A program made the translations under genes and the position numbers. Below the pieces are notes generated by a model. It was not told where the DNA came from. It made no database searches and saw only the letters and a list, made by a program, of their open reading frames with translations. This document shows, one piece after another, positions 1 to 4,826 of a stretch of DNA of 5,480 nt. The DNA is from Chloroflexota bacterium. Its GTDB lineage: Bacteria; Chloroflexota; Anaerolineae; Anaerolineales; Villigracilaceae. The DNA lies in the NCBI GenBank assembly GCA_023484185.1, contig JAMDBC010000083.1:1-5480 (forward strand). Reading direction: 5' to 3'. How positions within the stretch are numbered: the first letter of the stretch is position 1; the number at the start of each line of letters is the position of its first letter.

Positions 1-928
1 AGGCGGGCGCCCCCGCTTCAATGGCGCGCCAGTCGTTGCCGGTGGCGATGACCACCGCGTCCACGCCGTTCATGATGCCTTTGTTATGTGTCGCGGCGCG
101 GTATGGATCAACAGCCGCAAAAGCATATGCGGCGATAATTCCATCACGGACGGTTTCGCCTGTGTATGTGTAGGGGCGACCTTCATGGTCGCCCTGGGCG
201 GGGACAAGCCCCGCCCCTACGATAAATTCCAATTCTTTGATGGGAATGGTGCAACGCGCGCGCGCAAGGCGGCGATCTGCAAGATTCGACAAAATTCGCA
301 GATGGACATGTCCGCCAGTGATAGATTCCACGCGAGGCGCAAGTTTTTCACAGGCCGTGTTGACCGCGTTGGCTCCCATCGCGTCGCGCACATCATAAAT
401 GAGATGAACGACGAGAAAAGCGCCGATAGGCGATTCCTCGATGATGCGGACTTCTAAATCCCGCGCGCCGCCGCCGAATTTTTTCAAGACAGGGTCAATT
501 GAATTTGCTTCGGCTAGAAGTTCGGCTTTGTGTTCGTAGATTTTGAGTTTGGCTTCTTCTAAATTGGTGACGTTGATGATCTGCATTTGTCCGATCATGA
601 GTGGATCGGTGATGGTGGCGGTGAATCCGCCGCCGGCGCGGGCGAGTTTAGCCATGAAGGATGCACCCGCCACGACAGATGGTTCTTCGATTGCCATGGG
701 CACAAGTACATCGCGTCCGTTCACTTGAAAATTCAGGCCGATGCCGAGCGGGAGGGCGTGCGTGCCGATGGCATTTTCCACCATGTGGTCGGCAGCCTCA
801 GCGTTGAGTCCGCCGTTTGTGGCATAGACCGTTAACAGGTCCGGGGAAAGAGCCGCCGCGCCAGCCAGTTTGGCGCGTCGTTCGTCCAAAGTCAAATTGT
901 AGAATCCAGTAATGCGAGATGAGGTCAT
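1..928 (-). CDS. mvaA: Class II (degradative-type) hydroxymethylglutaryl-CoA reductase, 3' end beyond window
   Basis: Cytosolic enzyme interconverting HMG-CoA and mevalonate with a nicotinamide cofactor. The first 309 codons are visible; about 130 C-terminal residues, including the catalytic His, lie off the left edge. Family motifs seen: ENAIGT (51-56), GRDVLVP then EEPSVVA (71-87), GGGARDLEV (152-160), DAMGANAVNT (182-191), RILSNLADRRLARA (211-224), DPYRAATHNKGIMNG (274-288) and TGNDWRAIEAGA (296-307). By recalled alignment to Pseudomonas mevalonii HMGR, Glu82, Lys283 and Asp299 match catalytic Glu83, Lys267 and Asp283. Asp145 matches Asp146, which suggests NAD(H) rather than NADP(H). Residues 237-253 are an extra 17-residue block encoded by a palindromic repeat (separate entry), and they account exactly for the longer Glu-to-Lys spacing. 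The ATG at 926-928 is preceded by a good Shine-Dalgarno. Class II enzymes work biosynthetically in many bacteria, so the direction in vivo is not decided by sequence. The gene is transcribed divergently from the kinase. Confidence 0.95.
   Translation of the reverse strand, partial: MTSSRITGFYNLTLDERRAKLAGAAALSPDLLTVYATNGGLNAEAADHMVENAIGTHALPLGIGLNFQVNGRDVLVPMAIEEPSVVAGASFMAKLARAGGGFTATITDPLMIGQMQIINVTNLEEAKLKIYEHKAELLAEANSIDPVLKKFGGGARDLEVRIIEESPIGAFLVVHLIYDVRDAMGANAVNTACEKLAPRVESITGGHVHLRILSNLADRRLARARCTIPIKELEFIVGAGLVPAQGDHEGRPYTYTGETVRDGIIAAYAFAAVDPYRAATHNKGIMNGVDAVVIATGNDWRAIEAGAPA
170..220. repeat. 51-bp palindromic (REP/MITE-like) element embedded in frame in the HMGR gene
   Basis: The ends GTAGGGGCG (170-178) and CGCCCCTAC (212-220) are perfect inverted repeats. 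Inside, two hairpins can form: GGGCGACC (174-181) with GGTCGCCC (187-194) around a TTCAT loop, and GGGCGGGG (196-203) with CCCCGCCC (209-216) around an ACAAG loop. GTAG (170-173) and CTAC (217-220) close them into a three-way, cloverleaf-like fold. The element is 37/51 G+C, richer than its surroundings. It is 17 codons long and its left and right limits fall exactly on codon boundaries of the minus-strand gene, adding VGAGLVPAQGDHEGRPY. I see no clear target-site duplication. From memory, repeats of this GTAGGGGCG type are dispersed in many bacterial genomes, mostly between genes. Only one copy lies in this window, so dispersal cannot be shown here. Confidence 0.85.
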
Positions 929-931
929 GTG

Positions 932-939
932 TCCCTTTC
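932..939 (-). promoter_or_regulatory. Shine-Dalgarno of HMG-CoA reductase
   Basis: Read on the minus strand, GAAAGGGA lies four bases (CAC plus G-adjacent spacer) upstream of the ATG at 926-928. It supports that ATG as the start, as does the family-like N-terminus beginning a few residues later. Confidence 0.65.
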
Positions 940-954
940 AGATTGTAGATTTAC

Positions 955-960
955 ATTGTA
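955..960 (-). promoter_or_regulatory. Possible -10 box for HMG-CoA reductase
   Basis: TACAAT on the minus strand (5/6 to TATAAT) would start transcription about 20 nt upstream of the ATG, leaving the Shine-Dalgarno intact. A second TACAAT at 942-947 is too close to the start codon. No good -35 hexamer is seen at 16-18 bp (TAGATT at best), so this is tentative. Confidence 0.35.
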
Positions 961-999
961 CGGGCGTCTTCTGCCAAAATCTATCAATTTTTATGAAAC

Positions 1000-1008
1000 T
1001 GTTATAAT
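1000..1008 (+). promoter_or_regulatory. Extended -10 promoter of the sensor kinase
   Basis: TGTTATAAT is a perfect TATAAT (1003-1008) with the TGn extension (1000-1002). No recognisable -35 is found 16-18 bp upstream (tctatc or similar), as is usual for extended -10 promoters. The predicted start of transcription is near 1015, leaving a leader of only about 14 nt. The promoter sits within roughly 75 bp of the divergent HMGR start, so the two genes share one control region. Confidence 0.7.
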
Positions 1009-1014
1009 CACGGC

Positions 1015-1020
1015 GAGGTG
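1015..1020 (+). promoter_or_regulatory. Shine-Dalgarno of the sensor kinase
   Basis: GAGGTG lies eight bases before the ATG at 1029 and decides that start. It nearly coincides with the expected transcription start, so the mRNA would begin at or just inside its ribosome-binding site. Confidence 0.6.
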
Positions 1021-1028
1021 TCTTTATT

Positions 1029-2705
1029 ATGCTCTTGACGCGCGAACAGTTACAGGAACGTCTTATTGCGTTGCACCGTGCCAGCCTGGAATTGGTGAAA
1101 GATGTTTCGCTCGATCATCTTTTGGAACGGATCGCAACGCAGGCATGTGAGCAGGCCGAAGCGCGTTATGCGGCTTTGGGCGTGCTCGATGATAAGGGGA
1201 AACTCAAAAACTTCATCTCGGTCGGGATGACGGAAGACCAAATAAAACGAATCGCTCACCCGCCCGTAGGGCATGGCTTGATAGGCGAATTGATGGACAC
1301 AGAGTCGCCTCTGCGTGTGCCCGTCATTCAGGATCACCCGCATTCAGTGGGGTTCCCGGCGAATCATCCTGAAATGACTTCGTTTCTGGGCGTGCCGATT
1401 CGAGCCGGGGATTTGCAATTGGGGCAAATCTATCTGACCGACAAGCTTAATGCGCCTGAATTCACCGCCGACGATGAAATGATCATCCAAATGCTGGCGG
1501 CTTACGCGGCGACGGCCATTCAGAACGCGCGCATGATGGATTCTACACGTGAGCGCGACGCCGTCCTGACCCGTCGCAGCGAAGACTTGGTCATGTTGAA
1601 TGACATCGCCTCCGCTTTGACTTCTTCCCTTGAGATAGACGAAATTCTCAATAAAACTTTAGCCGTGGTAATGAACTACATGAAGGTCGAAGCCGGCGAG
1701 ATATTTCTGCTTGAAGAAGATAAAGAGACGCTTCGCATGGTTTTGCATCGCGGCGAGGCTGCGGAAGCCTTCTGGACTCGCAACCGTTTCAAGCTTGGAG
1801 AAGGTTTTATCGGGATTGTCGCCCAAAGCGGCGAAGCGGTTCTCACCTCTGACTTGAAAGCGGACGGCCGTTTCGCCAGAGAAGCCGTCGTCCGCGCCGG
1901 ATTCCATCAAATGGCGGCCCTGCGGCTGCAATCCGGCGATGACATCATGGGTGTGATGACGGTGGCAACGCGTTCGATACAGCCGCTGGAGCAAAGAAGC
2001 ATTCAAATGTTGGGTGCGGTAGCCAACTGGGCCGGGCTTGCAATTGAGAACGCCCGCCTTCATCAGAATGCGCAGCGTCTGGCAATTCTCGAAGAACGGG
2101 ATCGAATTGGCATGGACCTGCATGACGGCATCATCCAGTCCATTTATGGGGTGGGGCTGTCGCTTGAGAATGCCTTGCACACATTAGATGAAGATAGGAA
2201 CCTTGCAAAGACCCGTATCAAGCAATCCATTGAAGGTTTGAACCAGGCGATACGCGATATTCGCACCTACATTCTTGACTTGAGACCGCGTCAGCTTGGC
2301 AATGATGGTTTGATGAACGGGTTGAAGCGTCTCACCATTGAATATCGCGCCAATACTTTTGCCGAAGTCTCGTTGAAAGGGCCGCAAAAAGGCCTGGAAG
2401 ACCTGTTGCAGGCACGTTCGCTGGCGCTTTTCCATATTTGCCAAGAGTCTTTGGCAAACGCGGCCAAACATGCAGGCGCAAAACGCGTCGACATCGACGT
2501 GTGGACTACTACAGATCGCGTCATCATGGAGATCCATGACAATGGCAAGGGCTTTGATGTGGATAAAATGAGCATGACCATCGGACATGGCCTGGCGAAT
2601 GTTCAAACGCGTGCGCGCTCGGTCGGCGGAGATGTGGATATCACCTCCATCATTGGGGAGGGAACGACTGTTCTTGCATGGGTTCCGCGTGCCGTTTCGC
2701 AATAA
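1029..2705 (+). CDS. Cytosolic GAF-GAF sensor histidine kinase (NarL-family HisKA_3 type, DosS/DosT-like)
   Basis: A 558-residue kinase with no membrane segment. Order: GAF 1 (about 25-170), GAF 2 (about 190-345), HisKA_3 dimerisation/phosphoacceptor helices (about 350-422) and HATPase_c (about 460-556). The phosphorylated residue should be His365 in ERDRIGMDLHDGIIQ. The ATP-binding lid shows the N box around Asn477 (CQESLANAAKHAGA), the G1 box DNGKGFD (504-510) and the G2 region GHGLANVQTRA (519-529). GAF 1 closely follows mycobacterial DosS in HPHSVGFPANHPEM and GQIYLTDK. With a constant offset of 36, His113 falls on DosS proximal heme ligand His149 and Tyr135 on distal Tyr171 (DosS recalled from memory). 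Heme binding and sensing of O2, NO, CO or redox state is therefore plausible but inferred, because non-heme relatives can also keep this histidine. The expected partner is a NarL/LuxR-type response regulator; none is encoded in the window. No clear terminator follows the stop. Confidence 0.93.
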   Translation: MLLTREQLQERLIALHRASLELVKDVSLDHLLERIATQACEQAEARYAALGVLDDKGKLKNFISVGMTEDQIKRIAHPPVGHGLIGELMDTESPLRVPVIQDHPHSVGFPANHPEMTSFLGVPIRAGDLQLGQIYLTDKLNAPEFTADDEMIIQMLAAYAATAIQNARMMDSTRERDAVLTRRSEDLVMLNDIASALTSSLEIDEILNKTLAVVMNYMKVEAGEIFLLEEDKETLRMVLHRGEAAEAFWTRNRFKLGEGFIGIVAQSGEAVLTSDLKADGRFAREAVVRAGFHQMAALRLQSGDDIMGVMTVATRSIQPLEQRSIQMLGAVANWAGLAIENARLHQNAQRLAILEERDRIGMDLHDGIIQSIYGVGLSLENALHTLDEDRNLAKTRIKQSIEGLNQAIRDIRTYILDLRPRQLGNDGLMNGLKRLTIEYRANTFAEVSLKGPQKGLEDLLQARSLALFHICQESLANAAKHAGAKRVDIDVWTTTDRVIMEIHDNGKGFDVDKMSMTIGHGLANVQTRARSVGGDVDITSIIGEGTTVLAWVPRAVSQ

Positions 2706-2710
2706 GCGCT

Positions 2711-2770
2711 GATTCATGTGATTCATTGCAATTTGAGTCACTGGAACTTGTCCTTCACTGTTCATGAATC
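2711..2770. repeat. Inverted repeat GATTCATG / CATGAATC
   Basis: Eight-base arms at 2711-2718 and 2763-2770 are perfectly complementary across a 44-base spacer. Inside lies a smaller imperfect inverted repeat, GTGATTC (2718-2724) with GAGTCAC (2735-2741). The spacing is long for a terminator and no U-run follows on either strand, so its role is unknown. Confidence 0.4.
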
Positions 2771-2782
2771 AAAAATACTTTA

Positions 2783-2944
2783 CATTGCGATTCTTTAACA
2801 TCTATTTATATGGATAGCATTGGAACAGCGTTTAATGCCCATATATGGGGGTATGCGAGTTGTCAAGTATGTGTTTGGCTGAAACAGGTGTTCTAAAAAA
2901 ACATTTCGTTTAAGGTATTTGCATTTTGATTCTTTAACGTTGAT
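2783..2944 (+). repeat. Direct repeat CATTnnGATTCTTTAAC, two copies 139 bp apart
   Basis: GATTCTTTAAC occurs at 2789-2799 and 2928-2938. The match extends on the left with CATTnn and on the right with RTYnAT-like bases, so units run about 2783-2805 and 2922-2944. They could be binding sites for a DNA-binding protein upstream of dnaA. Two copies are not enough to exclude chance in AT-rich DNA. Confidence 0.45.
2838..2849. repeat. 12-bp perfect palindrome CCCATATATGGG
   Basis: CCCATATATGGG is self-complementary and could be an operator for a dimeric regulator. It lies about 150 bp upstream of the dnaA promoter, between the two copies of the GATTCTTTAAC repeat. Confidence 0.45.
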
Positions 2945-2972
2945 CAACCTTAAAAAAACAGATGTTTTTAAG
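2939..2972. repeat. Palindrome GTTGATCAAC followed directly by an AT hairpin
   Basis: GTTGATCAAC (2939-2948) is a perfect 10-bp palindrome. It abuts CTTAAAAA (2949-2956) and TTTTTAAG (2965-2972), an 8-bp perfect inverted repeat with an 8-nt loop. Together they lie 20-55 bp upstream of the dnaA -35 region, a typical place for an operator or an easily melted origin element. The hairpin has no GC-rich stem, so it is a poor intrinsic terminator for the kinase. Confidence 0.45.
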
Positions 2973-2991
2973 TTATCGTAGGTGAAAAGTG

Positions 2992-3021
2992 TTGTTATGT
3001 ATGAGGGTTATCTGCTAGAAT
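2992..3021 (+). promoter_or_regulatory. dnaA promoter (TTGTTA, 18 bp, TGCTAGAAT)
   Basis: The -10 TAGAAT (3016-3021) carries a TGn extension (3013-3015), with a partial -35 TTGTTA (2992-2997) at 18-bp spacing. Transcription would begin near 3028, giving a leader of about 147 nt before the dnaA start codon. Confidence 0.6.
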
Positions 3022-3027
3022 GAACGC

Positions 3028-3174
3028 ACGCTGAGAGATGGATGTGGAGCAGGTTCACATCTGAAATCCCGAAAGTAAAAAGGTTATAACTCAATACTTG
3101 TCTCCTCGCTAAGCCGCGGATCATTGGCGGGTTAGTATCACTTACCCTTAACATCTCATTCGAGGAAGCAACTT
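3028..3174 (+). promoter_or_regulatory. Structured 5' leader of dnaA
   Basis: Three stems can be drawn. GATGTG (3041-3046) pairs with CACATC (3056-3061). TAAGCCGC (3110-3117) pairs with GCGGGTTA (3127-3134), with one mismatch. GGGTTAG (3129-3135) pairs with CTTACCC (3141-3147), with one mismatch. The last two share bases 3129-3134 and so exclude each other, which is the layout of a two-state switch. In addition, GAGATG (3035-3040) can pair at long range with CATCTC (3152-3157) just before the Shine-Dalgarno. I do not recognise a known riboswitch class. Regulation is inferred from pairing only. Confidence 0.35.
3162..3166 (+). promoter_or_regulatory. Shine-Dalgarno of dnaA
   Basis: GAGGA lies eight bases before the ATG at 3175 and supports this start, which also gives the normal DnaA N-terminus (AEQAWHSVLGQL). 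Confidence 0.75.
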
Positions 3175-4518
3175 ATGAACGCAGAACAAGCGTGGCACTC
3201 GGTGCTCGGACAACTACAAATGGAAATGCCCAAGGCCTCTTTTGATACCTGGGTACGCGATACGCGGCCTTTATCTTACGAAAACAGCACGCTGACCGTG
3301 GCTGTGCAGAATGCGTACGCACGCGATTGGCTCGAAAGCCGTCTGGCGAGCACCGTCAGCCGGCTGTTGGTTGGCATTCTCAACTCGAATGTCGCCATTA
3401 ATTTTGTGGTCTCGCAAGCAGACGAGCTGCAGGCTGTCGAAACGGAGGCTGCCGTGCCCGTTGATAATGAGGCGTATGAGCCGCGTCCGCGCAGCGTATC
3501 GTTGAATCCACGCTATACATTCGAAACGTATGTGGTCGGTTCGGGCAATCGTTTGGCTCATGCCGCCTGTCAAGCCGTGGCCGAGAAACCGGCGCGTGCC
3601 TACAATCCGCTCTTTCTGTACGGGGGAGTCGGGCTGGGTAAGACCCATTTGCTGCATGCCATCGGTAACGCTTGCTATGGGCGCGGCCTGAATGTCCTTT
3701 ATGTTTCGTCCGAAGAGTTTACGAACGATATGATCAATGCCATTCGTACGCACACGACGCAGGCTTTCCGCGAGAAATATCGTTCGGCAGATGTTCTGCT
3801 GGTTGATGATATTCAGTTCATTGCCGGTAAGGACAGCACGCAGGAGGAATTCTTTCACACGTTCAATACCCTGCATGGACAGGACAAACAGATCATCGTT
3901 TCGTCGGACCGGCCCCCCAAGGCGCTCGCTACATTGGAAGAACGCTTGCGCTCCCGCTTCGAATGGGGATTGGCAGCGGACATCCAGCCGCCGGACCTTG
4001 AGACTCGTCTGGCTATTCTACATGCCAAAGCCGAACGCACAGGCCGCTTCATCTCAGATGAGATTCTGAACACCATTGCCCAACGCGTGCAATCCAATAT
4101 CCGTGAACTGGAAGGCGCGTTGAACCGCATCATTGCTTTCTCTGATCTAAGCGGTTCGTCGTTGACGCCCAGTCTGGTGGATGTCGCCCTGGCGGATCTT
4201 TTGCCCCAGCGCCAGAACATTGCTCCGCTGAAAATCGTGGAATTGGTGGCGCGCGAATGGCAGATCAGCGTGGATGCTTTGATGGGGCGTGATCGTTCGC
4301 AGAAAATTGCCGAGCCGCGTCAGGTTGCGATGTATCTCATCCGCAAAGAGACCAACACCTCTCTGCCGCAGATTGGTGAAGTGCTCGGCGGGCGCGATCA
4401 CACGACCGTCATGTACGCCATTGACAAGATCACGAATGAGATGACGACCAGACGCGAGTTGGAAAAACGGGTGAGGAACGTGAGAGAGCAGTTATACGGA
4501 CAGATAGCTGTTGTTTAG
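3175..4518 (+). CDS. dnaA: Chromosomal replication initiator protein DnaA
   Basis: A 447-residue AAA+ ATPase that binds origin DnaA boxes, melts the duplex and helps load the replicative helicase. Domain I (about 1-80) begins AEQAWHSVLGQLQMEMPKAS and contains the FDTWVRDT stretch. Domain II is a short acidic linker (about 81-110). Domain III (about 111-330) has Walker A GGVGLGKTH (150-158), Walker B LLVDDIQF (208-215), sensor I VSSDRPPK (242-249), the box VII arginine in LRSRFEWGL (258-266) and the sensor II arginine in NIRELEGALNRI (308-319). Domain IV holds the helix-turn-helix with the DnaA signature GGRDHTTVMYAIDKI (405-419). All key residues are present and the length is normal for the family. 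It is transcribed alone from its own promoter and closed by a terminator. Unlike the common dnaA-dnaN order, the next gene is rpsB. Confidence 0.98.
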   Translation: MNAEQAWHSVLGQLQMEMPKASFDTWVRDTRPLSYENSTLTVAVQNAYARDWLESRLASTVSRLLVGILNSNVAINFVVSQADELQAVETEAAVPVDNEAYEPRPRSVSLNPRYTFETYVVGSGNRLAHAACQAVAEKPARAYNPLFLYGGVGLGKTHLLHAIGNACYGRGLNVLYVSSEEFTNDMINAIRTHTTQAFREKYRSADVLLVDDIQFIAGKDSTQEEFFHTFNTLHGQDKQIIVSSDRPPKALATLEERLRSRFEWGLAADIQPPDLETRLAILHAKAERTGRFISDEILNTIAQRVQSNIRELEGALNRIIAFSDLSGSSLTPSLVDVALADLLPQRQNIAPLKIVELVAREWQISVDALMGRDRSQKIAEPRQVAMYLIRKETNTSLPQIGEVLGGRDHTTVMYAIDKITNEMTTRRELEKRVRNVREQLYGQIAVV

Positions 4519-4539
4519 AAGTTGAATATTCAGAAAATT

Positions 4540-4580
4540 ACCAGTCCTGATGAGGATATCATTGGGGCTGGTTTGTTAAT
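4540..4580 (+). terminator. Probable intrinsic terminator of dnaA
   Basis: ACCAGTCC (4540-4547) pairs with GGGCTGGT (4565-4572), 8 bp including one G-U. An inner TGAT/ATCA stem (4548-4551 with 4558-4561) continues it. A moderately T-rich tail, TTTGTTAATT, follows. It starts 22 bases after the dnaA stop codon. The tail is not a pure T-run, so efficiency may be partial. Confidence 0.6.
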
Positions 4581-4674
4581 TGTCCTGAATTTTTTATGGC
4601 ACAGTTTTCTGCATCACACGTGCTCCTCTTGAGTAGAATTCGAGTATACATTCTGAATTTCGTCCCAGCTTTCA

Positions 4675-4683
4675 TGGTATAAT
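4675..4683 (+). promoter_or_regulatory. Extended -10 promoter of rpsB
   Basis: TGGTATAAT contains a perfect TATAAT (4678-4683) with a TGn extension (4675-4677). The best -35 positions (gaattt or tgaatt around 4654-4660) are poor matches. Transcription would start near 4690, about 137 nt before the rpsB start codon. Confidence 0.7.
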
Positions 4684-4689
4684 CCTGCC

Positions 4690-4815
4690 GCTTCGTAACA
4701 GAAGCACATCTTGCCTGGGACAGGCATAAAGCGTCCCTGAGCGGGTTATCATCCCCGCTAAACTCACTCCGTTCGACGCCAGCAATCATGACCGCGCGTT
4801 GGCGAACGGAATTCT
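4690..4815 (+). promoter_or_regulatory. Structured rpsB leader, candidate autoregulatory site
   Basis: Successive stems are GCTTC/GAAGC (4690-4694 with 4701-4705), TGCCTG/CAGGCA (4712-4717 with 4721-4726), AGCGGG/CCCGCT (4740-4745 with 4754-4759) and a long one, CCGTT plus CGCCAGC (4769-4773, 4777-4783) with GTTGGCGAACGG (4798-4809), ending seven bases before the Shine-Dalgarno. GGGAC (4717-4721) can instead pair with GTCCC (4733-4737), which would disrupt the second stem. In other bacteria S2 represses its own mRNA through its leader. That this leader does so is inferred from position and structure; I cannot match it to a named RNA family by eye. Confidence 0.45.
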
Positions 4816-4821
4816 AAGGAG
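4816..4821 (+). promoter_or_regulatory. Shine-Dalgarno of rpsB
   Basis: A strong AAGGAG lies five bases before the ATG at 4827 and fixes the start of S2. Confidence 0.85.
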
Positions 4822-4826
4822 AAACA

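Larger units (their letters stand above)
2706..3012. other. AT-rich intergenic region upstream of dnaA, possible part of an origin
   Basis: About 300 bp with no credible gene; the longest ATG-started frames are about 15-17 codons without a ribosome-binding site. From about 2760 the base composition is clearly more AT-rich than in the flanking genes. The region holds several palindromes and a direct repeat, listed separately. Its position next to dnaA and its AT-richness fit an origin or unwinding region. No TTATNCACA box with fewer than two mismatches was found; the nearest are CTATCCATA on the minus strand (2809-2817) and TGTGGAGCA (3043-3051). Origin function is therefore only a possibility. 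Confidence 0.3.

Noticed and set aside
86..457. Plus-strand open frame of 123 codons over the HMGR gene
   Set aside because: It is antisense to clearly conserved HMGR coding sequence and has no family resemblance or ribosome-binding site.
2184..2765. Minus-strand open frame of 193 codons under the kinase
   Set aside because: It is a shadow of the conserved HisKA_3/HATPase region; the product has no recognisable domain and the plus frame carries all motifs.
2711..2770. Inverted repeat after the kinase as an intrinsic terminator
   Set aside because: The spacer is 44 bases and no T-run follows the distal arm.
3020..3028. ATGAACGCA at the dnaA promoter repeats the first nine bases of dnaA (3175-3183)
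   Set aside because: The copy is followed by a stop after four codons and has no ribosome-binding site; a nine-base match alone is probably chance.
3028..3174. TPP-riboswitch-like CTGAGA in the dnaA leader
   Set aside because: The other conserved TPP elements, such as the ACCTGA block, are absent, and dnaA is not a thiamine gene.
2706..3174. CRISPR array or tRNA gene in the long intergenic gap
   Set aside because: Only two copies of one short repeat at 139-bp spacing, and no cloverleaf with a GGTTCGAATCC-like arm was found.
3271..3876. Minus-strand open frame of 201 codons under dnaA
   Set aside because: It is antisense to the conserved DnaA domains I-III, with no ribosome-binding site or family likeness.
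4788..4817. Nine-codon upstream frame (ATG to TAA) overlapping the rpsB Shine-Dalgarno
   Set aside because: It has no ribosome-binding site and lies in the loop and 3' arm of the leader stem; length and position are compatible with chance.
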